Of a stretch of DNA of 59,567 nucleotides, positions 34,170 to 42,019 are shown piece after piece. Both the position numbers and the translations under genes were made by a program. The stretch is from a bacterium (GTDB lineage Bacteria > Actinomycetota > Thermoleophilia > Miltoncostaeales > Miltoncostaeaceae). The number at the start of each line of letters is the position of its first letter. Position 1 is the first letter of the stretch. The stretch spans positions 1-59,567 of the forward strand of contig JAPOLI010000004.1 in NCBI GenBank assembly GCA_029977205.1, given 5' to 3'. The notes beneath the pieces were generated by a model that saw only the letters and a program-made list of their open reading frames with translations, was not told the DNA's origin and made no database searches.

Positions 34170-35281
34170 GCGAAGCGCGCTCGACGGCCGTGATCGACCT
34201 CCAGGCCCTGCGCCACAACGCCGCGCGGCTTGCGCGCGCCGCCGGCGGGGCGGAGCTGATGGCCGTCGTGAAGGCCAACGGCTACGGCCATGGCGCCGTG
34301 GACTCCGCGTACGCCGCGCTCGACGGCGGTGCCGGGAGCCTGGCCGTGGCCAGCGTGGAGGAAGCCGAAGAGCTCCGCCTCGGCGGCCTGGATGCGCGCA
34401 TCCTCATCATGAGTCCCCTCGCAGGCGCAGGCTTCGAGCGCGCGCTGGCCGCTCGCTGCGAGGTGGTGGTGGGCGACCCGAATGGCGTGGAGGGCATCGC
34501 GGCGGCGGCAACGGCGGATCGCCCGGCGCGCGTGCACGTGGAGGTGGACACCGGCATGGGGCGCCTCGGCGTCGCCCCGGAGGATGCCCGGGCCCTCGCG
34601 GACGCCGCGAGTGCCGCCGGGGTCGAGGTGGTCGGCCTCATGACCCACTTCGCCACGGCGGACGAGCGGGAGGGCCCGGAGGCGGGATTCATGCGCGAGC
34701 AACTCGTGCGCTTCCGGCAGGTGGTGCCGGAGTTCCGCGAGCGATTCCCGGGGATCCAGGTGCACGCGGCCAACAGCGCCGCCACGCTCCGTGACCCGGA
34801 TGCGGCCTTCGACATGGTGCGGTGCGGAATCGCGCTGTACGGGTGCTCTCCGTTCGGCGGCGACCCGACCGACGACGATCTGGTCCCCGTGATGGCCTGG
34901 CACTCGCGTCTGGCCACCGTGAAGCCGTTCACGTCGCGGATGAGTGCGGGGTACGGGCGCACGTGGCGTGCCGCGCGCGGGACGTGGGTGGGGATCATCC
35001 CGGTGGGGTATGCCGACGGCTTCTCGCGGGACCTGTCGAACAACGACGAGGTGCTGGTGGGGGGCCGGCGCGTGCCAGTGGTCGGGACGGTGTCGATGGA
35101 CCTCATCGCGGTTGATCTCGGCCCGGAGGCGGACGAGCGCGGCGGGGAGGAGGTGGTCATCCTCGGCAGGCAGGGCAGCGAGCGGATCACGGCCGAGGAG
35201 ATCGCCCGGCGGCGCGCGTCAATCTCATACGAGGTCACGTGCGGCGTGAGCCCCCGCGTAGCGCGGATCGCCACGGGGTGA
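34166..35281 (+). CDS. alr: Alanine racemase
   Basis: Cytoplasmic PLP enzyme making D-Ala for peptidoglycan. The 371-residue product has the PLP-lysine motif AVVKANGYGHGAV, the barrel motifs VEVDTGMGRLG and ANSAATLRDPD, and the catalytic Tyr in MSAGYGRTW; the end SYEVTCGVSPRVARI is characteristic. The ATG overlaps the nnr stop and its own TGA overlaps the next GTG, so nnr, alr and the nucleotidyltransferase are translationally linked. Works with GlmM/GlmS upstream in cell-wall precursor supply. Confidence 0.97.
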   Translation: MSEARSTAVIDLQALRHNAARLARAAGGAELMAVVKANGYGHGAVDSAYAALDGGAGSLAVASVEEAEELRLGGLDARILIMSPLAGAGFERALAARCEVVVGDPNGVEGIAAAATADRPARVHVEVDTGMGRLGVAPEDARALADAASAAGVEVVGLMTHFATADEREGPEAGFMREQLVRFRQVVPEFRERFPGIQVHAANSAATLRDPDAAFDMVRCGIALYGCSPFGGDPTDDDLVPVMAWHSRLATVKPFTSRMSAGYGRTWRAARGTWVGIIPVGYADGFSRDLSNNDEVLVGGRRVPVVGTVSMDLIAVDLGPEADERGGEEVVILGRQGSERITAEEIARRRASISYEVTCGVSPRVARIATG

Positions 35282-36702
35282 GCGGGCGCCTCGACGCCGG
35301 CCTGCTCACCGCCCCGCTGGCGGCGCTGCAGGCACCGGCGTGGGTGGTGGGTGGAGGGCTGCGCGATGCGTTGCTCGGCCGACCCGTGGCCGATCTGGAC
35401 GTCATCACGCAGGGCGACCCCGCCGCCGAGGCCGCGGCGCTGGCCCGCGAACACGGGGCATCGCGCTTCGCGCTCTCCCGCGAATTCGGGGCGTGGCGGG
35501 TCAGCGGCGGGAGCCTCGAATGCCAGGTGGACATCATGCCCGTGCTCGGCGAGGGGCTCGACGATGATCTCTCGCGCCGCGACTTCACGATCAACGCTCT
35601 CGCGCTCCCGGTGGGCGGGGACGGCACGGTGATCGATCGCCACGGAGGGCTGGCGGATCTGGCAGCGGGCCGCCTCGCGCTGGTGTCGCCCACGGCCCTC
35701 ACGGATGACCCGGTGCGCGTGCTTCGGCTGGCCCGTATCGCCGACGCACTCGACTTCGTCATCGACCCCGCCGCCGCGGCGGCCGCCCAGCAGGCTGCGC
35801 CCCGCCTGGCGGATGTGCCCGGGGAGCGCGCGATGGAGGAGTTCACCCGCATCATCACGGCGCCGGACCCCGGGCGCGCGGTGCGGGCCCTCGACTCGCT
35901 CGGTGGCCTCGGTGGTCTCATCCCGCAGCTCGACGACTGCCGCGGGGTGGACCAGAGCGAGTACCACCACCTCGACGTGCTCGGGCACACGCTCGAGGTC
36001 CTCGACACCGTGGTGGCGATCGAGCGCGATCCGGAGGAGGTCTTCCGGTCCGACGCCCCGGTGGTTGCGGCGTCGCTATCGGCTCCGCTGGCCGATGACC
36101 TCACGCGCGGCGAGGCCCTGCGGTTCACGGCGCTCCTCCATGACATGGCGAAGGCGGAGACGCGTGGCGTGATGGACTCCGGGCGGATCACGTTCATCGG
36201 CCACGACCGCCGTGGCGCCGACATGGCTGACGCGTGGTTCCGGCGCATGAAGACGTCCAACCGCCTGCGCGAGTTCGTGGTGCATGGAGTGCGCGACCAC
36301 CTGGTGCTGGGCTTCATGGTGCACCGCCAGCCCCTCACGTTGGTCCAGTACGACCGCTACCTCAGGCGTGTGGCACCCGACCCGGTGGAGGCCATCGTCC
36401 TGTCGGTGGCCGACCGCCGCGCCACCAACGGCCCGCGCACCACCCCGATCCAGATCACCCGCCACGTCGCCCTTGCCCGCGACATGCTGGCGGCGCACCT
36501 GCGCATCTCGGCGATGGAGCCCATTCGCCCCCCGCTCGATGGCGCGGAGCTCGCGGCGCTCCTCGATCGGCCGCCGGGGCCGTGGTTGTCGGACCTCCTG
36601 GTGGCGGTCCGCGAAGAGCAGCTGATGGGCCGCGTGCACGATGCGTGCAGCGCAGAGGCCTTCGCCCGGGCGTGGGCCGGTGACGCACTGCCCAGCGGGT
36701 AG
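35278..36702 (+). CDS. cca: CCA tRNA nucleotidyltransferase/poly(A) polymerase family with HD domain
   Basis: Cytoplasmic class II nucleotidyltransferase of 474 residues. The head shows GGGLRDALLGRPVADLDV (Gly loop and metal Asp pair), then DDLSRRDFTINALAL and the neck LTDDPVRVLRLARIADALDF. The second half carries an HD-type site (ALLHDMAKAET, GHDRRGADMA). These match CCA-adding enzymes of actinobacteria; a poly(A) polymerase cannot be excluded by motif alone. GTG at 35278 overlaps the alr stop as GTGA. The end is followed by a small GTGCG/CGCAC inverted repeat. Confidence 0.88.
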   Translation: MSGRLDAGLLTAPLAALQAPAWVVGGGLRDALLGRPVADLDVITQGDPAAEAAALAREHGASRFALSREFGAWRVSGGSLECQVDIMPVLGEGLDDDLSRRDFTINALALPVGGDGTVIDRHGGLADLAAGRLALVSPTALTDDPVRVLRLARIADALDFVIDPAAAAAAQQAAPRLADVPGERAMEEFTRIITAPDPGRAVRALDSLGGLGGLIPQLDDCRGVDQSEYHHLDVLGHTLEVLDTVVAIERDPEEVFRSDAPVVAASLSAPLADDLTRGEALRFTALLHDMAKAETRGVMDSGRITFIGHDRRGADMADAWFRRMKTSNRLREFVVHGVRDHLVLGFMVHRQPLTLVQYDRYLRRVAPDPVEAIVLSVADRRATNGPRTTPIQITRHVALARDMLAAHLRISAMEPIRPPLDGAELAALLDRPPGPWLSDLLVAVREEQLMGRVHDACSAEAFARAWAGDALPSG

Positions 36703-36781
36703 GTGCGCGGGGCGTCCGCACCCGTGGCGGGCGCGCCGCGCTGCGCGGCCGTAGGGGCACCGTGCCGACCGCGGATCCGTC

Positions 36782-36787
36782 TATGGT
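36782..36787 (+). promoter_or_regulatory. Candidate -10 (TATGGT) of the adenosyltransferase gene
   Basis: TATGGT ends 7 bases before the GTG at 36795, the leaderless arrangement seen elsewhere in the window. It supports this GTG over the GTG at 36762 and the ATG at 36783. Confidence 0.4.
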
Positions 36788-36794
36788 GGCGCCC

Positions 36795-37382
36795 GTGGGC
36801 ATCAACCTGACCAAGATCTACACGCGCCAGGGCGACCAGGGCGACACCCGCCTCGGCGACATGACGCTGGTCCGCAAGGATCACCTGCGCGTGAACGCCT
36901 ACGGCGAGGTCGATGAGCTCAACGCCCAGGTGGGCGTGGTGCGCATCTCGCAGCTTCCCGACGGATGGGACGAGCGCCTGGGGCAGGTGCAGAACGACCT
37001 GTTCGACGTGGGTGCCGACCTCGCCGTGCCGGTGGACCCCGAGTCGGAGGACACCCGCCTACGCATCGCACCTGCGCGCATCGCGTGGCTCGAGGCGTGG
37101 TGCGATCAGATCAACGACGACTTGGAGCCCCTCACCAGCTTCGTGCTGCCGGGTGGCACCCCGGCCGCCGCCCAGCTGCACGTGGCGCGCACTGTGTGCC
37201 GGCGTGCCGAGCGCGCGGTGGTCATGCTCGCCGATCATGAGCCCACGGGTGCGGTGGGCGAGAACGTGATCGCCTACCTCAACCGCCTGTCCGACCTGCT
37301 CTTCATCCTCGCCCGGGGCGCCAACCGCGCGGCGGGCGAGCAGGACGTGCTGTGGGTGCCCGGGGGTGGCTCCCCCGCCTAG
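36795..37382 (+). CDS. Cob(I)alamin adenosyltransferase, PduO/MMAB type
   Basis: Cytoplasmic enzyme that makes adenosylcobalamin from cob(I)alamin and ATP. The 195-residue product has the ATP motif LTKIYTRQGDQGDT at the N-terminus, YGEVDELNAQVGVVR, and the C-terminal VCRRAERAVV and YLNRLSDLLFILARGANR, all of the PduO-type group. The stop forms a 4-base CTAG overlap with the converging lgt stop. No B12-dependent enzyme is adjacent. Confidence 0.93.
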   Translation: MGINLTKIYTRQGDQGDTRLGDMTLVRKDHLRVNAYGEVDELNAQVGVVRISQLPDGWDERLGQVQNDLFDVGADLAVPVDPESEDTRLRIAPARIAWLEAWCDQINDDLEPLTSFVLPGGTPAAAQLHVARTVCRRAERAVVMLADHEPTGAVGENVIAYLNRLSDLLFILARGANRAAGEQDVLWVPGGGSPA

Positions 37383-38155
37383 GCGTCACCGGCGGAGGCG
37401 GTTGCGCCACCCGCCCATGCCGTGCCACGGCGGTTCCATGTGCGCCAGAGGATCGCTCCGCCGACAAGGACGAGCACGATCGAGATGATCTGCGCCGTGG
37501 TGAGGCCGGCGGCAACCACCGGCGTGGCACGCACGAACTCCACGAGGAAGCGCTCGATGCCGATCAGCACGAGGTAGAGGCCGAACAGCGACCAAGGGGC
37601 GGTGAGCCTTCCGCGCATGCGCCAGAGAATCCAGAAGATCACGAGGGCCGCGAGGGTCTCGTAGACCGGGGTGGGGTGAACGATCTCCGTGGTCGGCACG
37701 GTGCCCTCGGGATATGACATGCCCCACGGCAGCGTGGTGACGTCGCCATAGTCACCGTCACCGGCGAGCTGGCAGCCGATGCGTCCGATGGCGTAGCCGA
37801 TCGCCAGTGGCGCCGCGACCATGTTGGCAAGCAGGCCGATTGGCATGCGCCGCCACAGGGCCACCAGGATCACGGCGATGAACCCGCCCGCCACCCCGCC
37901 GTACCAGACGAGGCCGGCGCTCGAGAAGAGCCCCTCGCCGGGCTCGCCCCAGTGCTCGATCACGTAGTAGACGCGGGCGCCGAGGAAGCCGCCGATCCCT
38001 GCGGCCAGGGCCACCTCGATGCTGAATGACGGGTCGAGCCCGCGCTGGCGCAGGTCTATCGCGAGGAAGACTGCGCCGACGACGATGGCGAGCGCGGCCA
38101 TGAGGCCGAACGAGTAGAACGTGAATGGGCCGACGGACCCGAACTCGGGAAGCAC
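37379..38155 (-). CDS. lgt: Prolipoprotein diacylglyceryl transferase
   Basis: Inner-membrane enzyme that attaches diacylglycerol to the lipobox Cys of prolipoproteins. The 258-residue product has about seven helices, an early FTFYSFGLMAALA, the helix motif GARVYYVIEHW, and the signature IGRIGCQLAGDGDYG with conserved Arg/Asn-type polar residues, then HPTPVYETLAAL. Length fits the family. The lipoprotein at 58563-59405 would be a substrate. It stands alone, with stops overlapping the adenosyltransferase gene. Confidence 0.95.
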   Translation of the reverse strand: MLPEFGSVGPFTFYSFGLMAALAIVVGAVFLAIDLRQRGLDPSFSIEVALAAGIGGFLGARVYYVIEHWGEPGEGLFSSAGLVWYGGVAGGFIAVILVALWRRMPIGLLANMVAAPLAIGYAIGRIGCQLAGDGDYGDVTTLPWGMSYPEGTVPTTEIVHPTPVYETLAALVIFWILWRMRGRLTAPWSLFGLYLVLIGIERFLVEFVRATPVVAAGLTTAQIISIVLVLVGGAILWRTWNRRGTAWAGGATASAGDA

Positions 38156-38212
38156 GCCGAGATGGTGTCACGTTTCCGTCCCGGGTACTGCCGGGTCGGA
38201 CACCGCCAGCGC

Positions 38213-39268
38213 CTACGGGCGGACGGCCCCCACGTAGTTGCCCGACCGGCTGGCCATCGACGCCACGCGCACGACGTCGCCCGTCTGCGGGGCATGCACG
38301 AAGTTCCCGCCGCCGATGTAGATCCCCATATGTCCGAGACCGCTGAAGAACACGAGGTCACCGGCCTGCAGCTGGTCATATGGCACCTGCGGGAATGCCC
38401 CCCAGATCGCGAACGTGTAGTGGGGAACGCTCTTGCCGATCTGGCGGTAGGCGTAGGTGGCAAGCCCCGAGCAGTCGAATCCGGACGGTGACTCGCCGCC
38501 CCACACATAGGGGACGCCCTGGAAGCCCAGTGCCACTCGCGCCGCCTCGGCGTTGCCCGCGCCGTCGGGGAGGGGCCCGTTGAATGGCGTGTAGCCGGAT
38601 GACGCGAGCGACCGTGCCTGCGCCGCGCGCCGTGCCTGCTCGTTGGCGATCGCCTGCCGGAGATCGGCGCGGGCGCTGTTCAGCAGGCGCTGCCGCTCGG
38701 CGAGGATGGCCTCGACGCGCCGCTTCTCGGCCTCCGCCTTGCGCACCTCGACCTTCGCGGACTCACGATCCTTCGCGAGCTCGCGCCGCACGCGCAGCGT
38801 GCGATCGCGGAAGTGGCGGACCTTGCCCACAACCTGGGCGTCCTCGGTACCGGCGCGCTCGATGCCCTCCATCTCCGCCATGGCGTCCGTCAGGCTGCCG
38901 CTTTGCACCAGCACCTCGACGAGGCTGGGCTCCGGGCGCCGGTACAGGGCGTTGAGCCGGTCGCCGAGGATGCGCTGCGATGCGCGGAGGTCGGCGATCG
39001 CACGCTCGAGCACCTTCTGGTTCTTGACGAGCCGCCCCTTGATGACCGTGAGTCGCCAGCGCGCGCCGTTGTAGCGCTCAGCGGCTGCCCCGACGCGCGC
39101 ACCGATCGCATCGAGCTTCGCCTTCAGCGCACGGACTTCGCGCTTCTTCGCTGCGACGGCGGCGGGGTCGCCCAGCGCGGGGCTCGCGCCGATGCCGCAG
39201 GCGAGGATGACGCCCGCCAGCAGGGTGGCAAGGAGGCGTCGGGAGGATGTGCCGTTAACGGGCCGCAC
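38213..39268 (-). CDS. Secreted coiled-coil NlpC/P60 peptidoglycan endopeptidase
   Basis: Exported cell-wall hydrolase of about 351 residues. A signal peptide (RRLLATLLAGVILACGIGASPALG) is followed by a long Lys/Glu/Arg coiled coil (about 35-215) like those in RipA/CwlO-type proteins that contact FtsEX or auto-inhibit the enzyme. The C-terminal NlpC/P60 domain has the catalytic Cys in SGFDCSGLATYAY and His in GHMGIYIGGGNFVHAP. GTG at 39268 has AAAGGG 9 bases upstream; GTG at 39286 or ATG at 39337 are alternatives. It diverges from an M23 endopeptidase gene, so two peptide-cleaving hydrolases share a promoter region. Confidence 0.9.
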   Translation of the reverse strand: MRPVNGTSSRRLLATLLAGVILACGIGASPALGDPAAVAAKKREVRALKAKLDAIGARVGAAAERYNGARWRLTVIKGRLVKNQKVLERAIADLRASQRILGDRLNALYRRPEPSLVEVLVQSGSLTDAMAEMEGIERAGTEDAQVVGKVRHFRDRTLRVRRELAKDRESAKVEVRKAEAEKRRVEAILAERQRLLNSARADLRQAIANEQARRAAQARSLASSGYTPFNGPLPDGAGNAEAARVALGFQGVPYVWGGESPSGFDCSGLATYAYRQIGKSVPHYTFAIWGAFPQVPYDQLQAGDLVFFSGLGHMGIYIGGGNFVHAPQTGDVVRVASMASRSGNYVGAVRP

Positions 39269-39343
39269 GGCCTCCGACCCTTTCACGAATCGGGGCGGAG
39301 CAGGGAAATCCCGGTTGCACGTGACACGGCGCTGCATTTCGCG

Positions 39344-39372
39344 TTGATCCCGTCCGGGGCGGTGTCCACAAT
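39344..39372 (+). promoter_or_regulatory. M23 gene promoter: TTGATC-N17-CACAAT
   Basis: A -35 TTGATC (39344-39349) and -10 CACAAT (39367-39372) at 17-bp spacing precede the GTG at 39379 by 6 bases, so the mRNA should start at the GTG (leaderless). Well spaced on both hexamers. Confidence 0.6.
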
Positions 39373-39378
39373 CGGGGG

Positions 39379-40788
39379 GTGCTCCGAGGGCGAAAATCCC
39401 TGCTCGCAGGCCTCATCGCACTCGCCGTGGGCGGCGGGATGCTCATTGGGGGCACGGCGGTGGCGCCCGGCCCCGCTGACCCGGCTGCCAAGGCCATCGG
39501 GGTGATCCTGCCGGACGGGGGCGTGGCGTCCGCCACGGCCGGCCCCAGGTTCCCGACGCGGACGGCGTCGGGCCAGCCGACCGGTGCGGTGGCGAACGGC
39601 GGCACGGTGTCGGTGCGCGCGGTGGCCGGCCCGCGGGGGCAGGGGCAGCTGGCCGCGGCGACCGCCGATGCCTCGGGCGTGTCCCTGCTCGGTGGCCGCG
39701 TGGTGATCACCGCCATGCGGATCGCCGTGCGATCCGACACCCTGGGCGCCACCACCACGGCGGGAGTCACGGAGTGGGCGGCGGACATCTCTGTGCTGGG
39801 CGCGCCCGTGGACGAGGCACCGGGCGGCCGAGTGGATATCCCCGGCGTCGGGACCATGGTGATGATGGAGCGCCTGGTCGCGGATGGAGCGGTGACGGCG
39901 AACGGCGTGCGCATCGAGGTGACCGACCCGGCAAGCGGCCTCGCCCCCGGCACGCAGCTGGTGGTGGGCCGGGTGGAGGCGGCCACCGGCGGCGCCGTCC
40001 CCGACTCGCCATCGCCCGACCCCGGCAGCGCTCCCTCCGCACCCGGAGCAGCGACGCCCTCGGCCGATGGAATCACGGGCGCCCCGCCGGCAGGGCTTCC
40101 GCTCCCCACGGCACCCACGACAGGCGGTGCCGTGGGGGATGTGCCGGTCGGCTCGACCTCTGCCGGCGGTGTGGTATCCCCGTCGCTCGGGCTTCCGCGC
40201 CGTGACCCCGGCCCGGTGATGGGCGTGGCATCCACGCAGGGATATGCATTTCCGGTGCTGGGTGACGGCGTCGGGTACGGGGACGACTACGGGGCGCCCC
40301 GGGCGGGCACCGGCTGGCATCACGGCACCGATCTTTTCGCGCCGATGGGCACGCCCCTTGTGGCGGTGGCGGACGGGATCCTGTCGAAGGTGGGGGTCAA
40401 CACCCTGGGCGGCAACCGCCTGTGGCTGACGGACATGGCCGGGAACGCCTTCTACTACGCGCACCTCTCGGCGTATGCCCCCGGAATCGCCGATGGCGTG
40501 CGCGTGCGCGCCGGGCAGGTGATCGGATTCGTCGGCAACACCGGGCAGGCCATCACGACGCCGCCCCACCTGCACTTCGAGATCCACCCCGGGGATGGCG
40601 ACAGCGTCAACCCGTACCCGTACCTGGTGGCCTGGCAGCGCAACGCACCGGTGCCGCAGGCGTTCGTCGCCGCCACGCAGGCCACCGGCCATGTGCCGGC
40701 GGCCGGCGTGCTGCTGCTGGATGCCCGTCCGATCGATGACACGCCGGGGCAGGCATCACCAGACGGGGTGGCTGTGCCGGTGCGCTAG
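39379..40788 (+). CDS. Exported M23-family peptidoglycan metallo-endopeptidase
   Basis: Secreted Zn endopeptidase of 469 residues. The N-terminus carries a signal/anchor (LLAGLIALAVGGGMLIGGTAVA), a beta-rich middle region (about 35-200) with no named domain, and a Pro/Ser-rich linker. The LytM/M23 domain (about 285-420) keeps zinc ligands in WHHGTDLFAP and the HLHFEIHPG motif, with GNAFYYAHLSAYA between. Activity is therefore expected. The GTG start sits 6 bases after a -10. It is divergent from the NlpC/P60 gene and convergent on the SUF operon across a perfect palindrome. Confidence 0.9.
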   Translation: MLRGRKSLLAGLIALAVGGGMLIGGTAVAPGPADPAAKAIGVILPDGGVASATAGPRFPTRTASGQPTGAVANGGTVSVRAVAGPRGQGQLAAATADASGVSLLGGRVVITAMRIAVRSDTLGATTTAGVTEWAADISVLGAPVDEAPGGRVDIPGVGTMVMMERLVADGAVTANGVRIEVTDPASGLAPGTQLVVGRVEAATGGAVPDSPSPDPGSAPSAPGAATPSADGITGAPPAGLPLPTAPTTGGAVGDVPVGSTSAGGVVSPSLGLPRRDPGPVMGVASTQGYAFPVLGDGVGYGDDYGAPRAGTGWHHGTDLFAPMGTPLVAVADGILSKVGVNTLGGNRLWLTDMAGNAFYYAHLSAYAPGIADGVRVRAGQVIGFVGNTGQAITTPPHLHFEIHPGDGDSVNPYPYLVAWQRNAPVPQAFVAATQATGHVPAAGVLLLDARPIDDTPGQASPDGVAVPVR

Positions 40789-40789
40789 A

Positions 40790-40805
40790 GGCCCGCCGGC
40801 GGGCC
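40790..40805. terminator. Perfect 16-bp palindrome between converging genes
   Basis: GGCCCGCC followed directly by GGCGGGCC forms a perfect GC palindrome one base after the M23 stop and 8 bases before the erpA-like stop. No T-tract, but its position fits a bidirectional terminator. Confidence 0.45.
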
Positions 40806-40813
40806 GGTGCCGC

Positions 40814-41260
40814 TCAGACCCCGAAGGAGTCGCCGCAGGAGCAGGTGCTTGTGGCGTTGGGGTTGCTGATGACGAAGCCGCGTCGCATGAGCGACGTGGT
40901 GTAGTCGATCACCGACCCGCTCACGTAGATGGCGCTCTTGAGGTCGAGGAAGACCGTGACGCCGTTGCTGGTGATCTCGCGCTCGGACGGGTCGGCAACG
41001 GTGCCCTGCGGCACGAGGTCGATGGAGTACTCGAGCCCCGAGCACCCGCCGGCGTGGATGCGCAGCCGCACGGCGTGGCCCATGCCCTCGCGGTCGGCGC
41101 ACTCACGGATGTAGGCCGCGGCGGCGTCGGTGACCTCAAGCCCTGCTCCCGCCCCCTGCGGGGGCGCCTCACGCGCCGCGCGCGCCCGCTCGCGGGCGGC
41201 TGCCTTCTTCTCCTCGAGGGTGAGCGGGCGGTCAGGCGCCTCGGCGGCTGACTCAGCCAT
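40814..41260 (-). CDS. A-type iron-sulfur carrier (ErpA/IscA/HesB family)
   Basis: Cytoplasmic Fe-S carrier, last gene of the SUF operon. The domain (about 42-148) has the three conserved Cys in HAGGCSGLEY and NATSTCSCGDSF. At 148 residues it is longer than the usual 105-120 because of a charged Ala/Glu/Arg/Lys N-terminal helix (about residues 1-38) that is not part of the family. It could be an added interaction arm. The ATG overlaps the stop of the sufT-like gene by 8 bases. Which apo-proteins it serves is unknown. Confidence 0.92.
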   Translation of the reverse strand: MAESAAEAPDRPLTLEEKKAAARERARAAREAPPQGAGAGLEVTDAAAAYIRECADREGMGHAVRLRIHAGGCSGLEYSIDLVPQGTVADPSEREITSNGVTVFLDLKSAIYVSGSVIDYTTSLMRRGFVISNPNATSTCSCGDSFGV

Positions 41261-41573
41261 AGCCCATGACCTTCATCATGAGCTTGCCGTCGTCGGTCAT
41301 CTTGTCCGGCCCCCACGGCGGGTCCCACACCCAATTGACATCCACGGATGTGACGCCGTCGAGAGGCTCCACGTACTTGCGCACGTCGGCGATGATCTGG
41401 TCGGTCAGGGGGCAGCCCATCGAGGTGAGCGTCATCTCGAGGTTCACGCCACCCGTGGCCTCATCGACGGTGACGCCGTAGAGAAGTCCGAGATCGACGA
41501 CGTTGATGCCGAGCTCGGGGTCGTCGACCTGCTTCATTGCCTCGCGGATGTCGTCCTGGTTCACCATGGTCAT
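41253..41573 (-). CDS. sufT: SufT/MIP18-family Fe-S assembly factor (DUF59)
   Basis: Small cytoplasmic protein of 106 residues that assists Fe-S cluster maturation. The DUF59 motifs are DDPELGINVVDLGLLYGV and the reactive Cys in LTSMGCPLTDQIIADV, ending with VNWVWDPPWGPDKMTDDGK. It overlaps sufU by 4 bases. An internal ATG two codons on (41567) has GGGAGG 6 bases upstream and may be the true start. sufT at the end of sufBDCSU is a typical actinobacterial layout. Confidence 0.93.
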   Translation of the reverse strand: MTMVNQDDIREAMKQVDDPELGINVVDLGLLYGVTVDEATGGVNLEMTLTSMGCPLTDQIIADVRKYVEPLDGVTSVDVNWVWDPPWGPDKMTDDGKLMMKVMGYG

Positions 41574-42019
41574 CCTCCCGTCGCGACGGTCTCACGATAG
41601 TCGGCGATGCAGTCACGCAGTGCAAGCCATGAGAGCAAAGCGCACTTGACGCGCACCGGATACTTCGCGACGCCCTCGAGGGCGATGGCGTCGCCGAGGA
41701 GCTCTTCGTCAGGTGCGGCCTCACCGTGCATCATCAGCCGGAAGTGCTCGACCAGGTCCAGCGCCTCGTCGAGCTCGCGGCCCTGCGCTGCCTCGGTGAG
41801 CATCGACGCCGCCGCCTGCGAGATGGAGCAGCCATCGCCATCCGCCCTGATCTCGGCGATGCGTCCGTCGACCACGAGGATGTCGAGGAAGCACTCGTCG
41901 CCGCACACCGGGTTGTGCTCGTGCACCGAGGCGGATGCCCCGTCGATTCGCCCCCGGCCGCGGCGGTTGCGGTAGTGATCGAGGATCAGCTGCTGGTAGA
42001 GGTCGTCGAGCGCACCCAT
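41570..42019 (-). CDS. sufU: SufU Fe-S scaffold/sulfurtransferase
   Basis: Cytoplasmic Zn-dependent partner of SufS that accepts its persulfide, 149 residues. All expected ligands are present: Cys-Gly-Asp in NPVCGDECF, Cys in GDGCSISQAAASM, and Cys in RVKCALLSW. The start overlaps the sufS stop by one base (TGATG). An extra Cys in CGDECF is unusual next to the ligand Asp. Immediate link to sufS fits SufS-SufU pairing in Gram-positives. Confidence 0.95.
   Translation of the reverse strand: MGALDDLYQQLILDHYRNRRGRGRIDGASASVHEHNPVCGDECFLDILVVDGRIAEIRADGDGCSISQAAASMLTEAAQGRELDEALDLVEHFRLMMHGEAAPDEELLGDAIALEGVAKYPVRVKCALLSWLALRDCIADYRETVATGG

Noticed and set aside
31886-34903. 1005-codon open frame on the minus strand across glmS, acpS, nnr and alr
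   Set aside because: It mirrors four well-recognised genes on the plus strand, is Ser/Arg/Ala/Pro-rich and shows no motif. Long antisense frames are expected at this GC content.
36762-36794. Upstream GTG/ATG starts for the cobalamin adenosyltransferase
   Set aside because: They would add residues not typical of the family and overlap the likely -10 TATGGT; GTG at 36795 fits better.
39269-39378. c-di-AMP (ydaO) riboswitch between the divergent wall hydrolase genes
   Set aside because: Such riboswitches often precede these genes, but the conserved GGGUGAAUCC and CCGAACCCG-type blocks are not there and the space is only about 110 bp.
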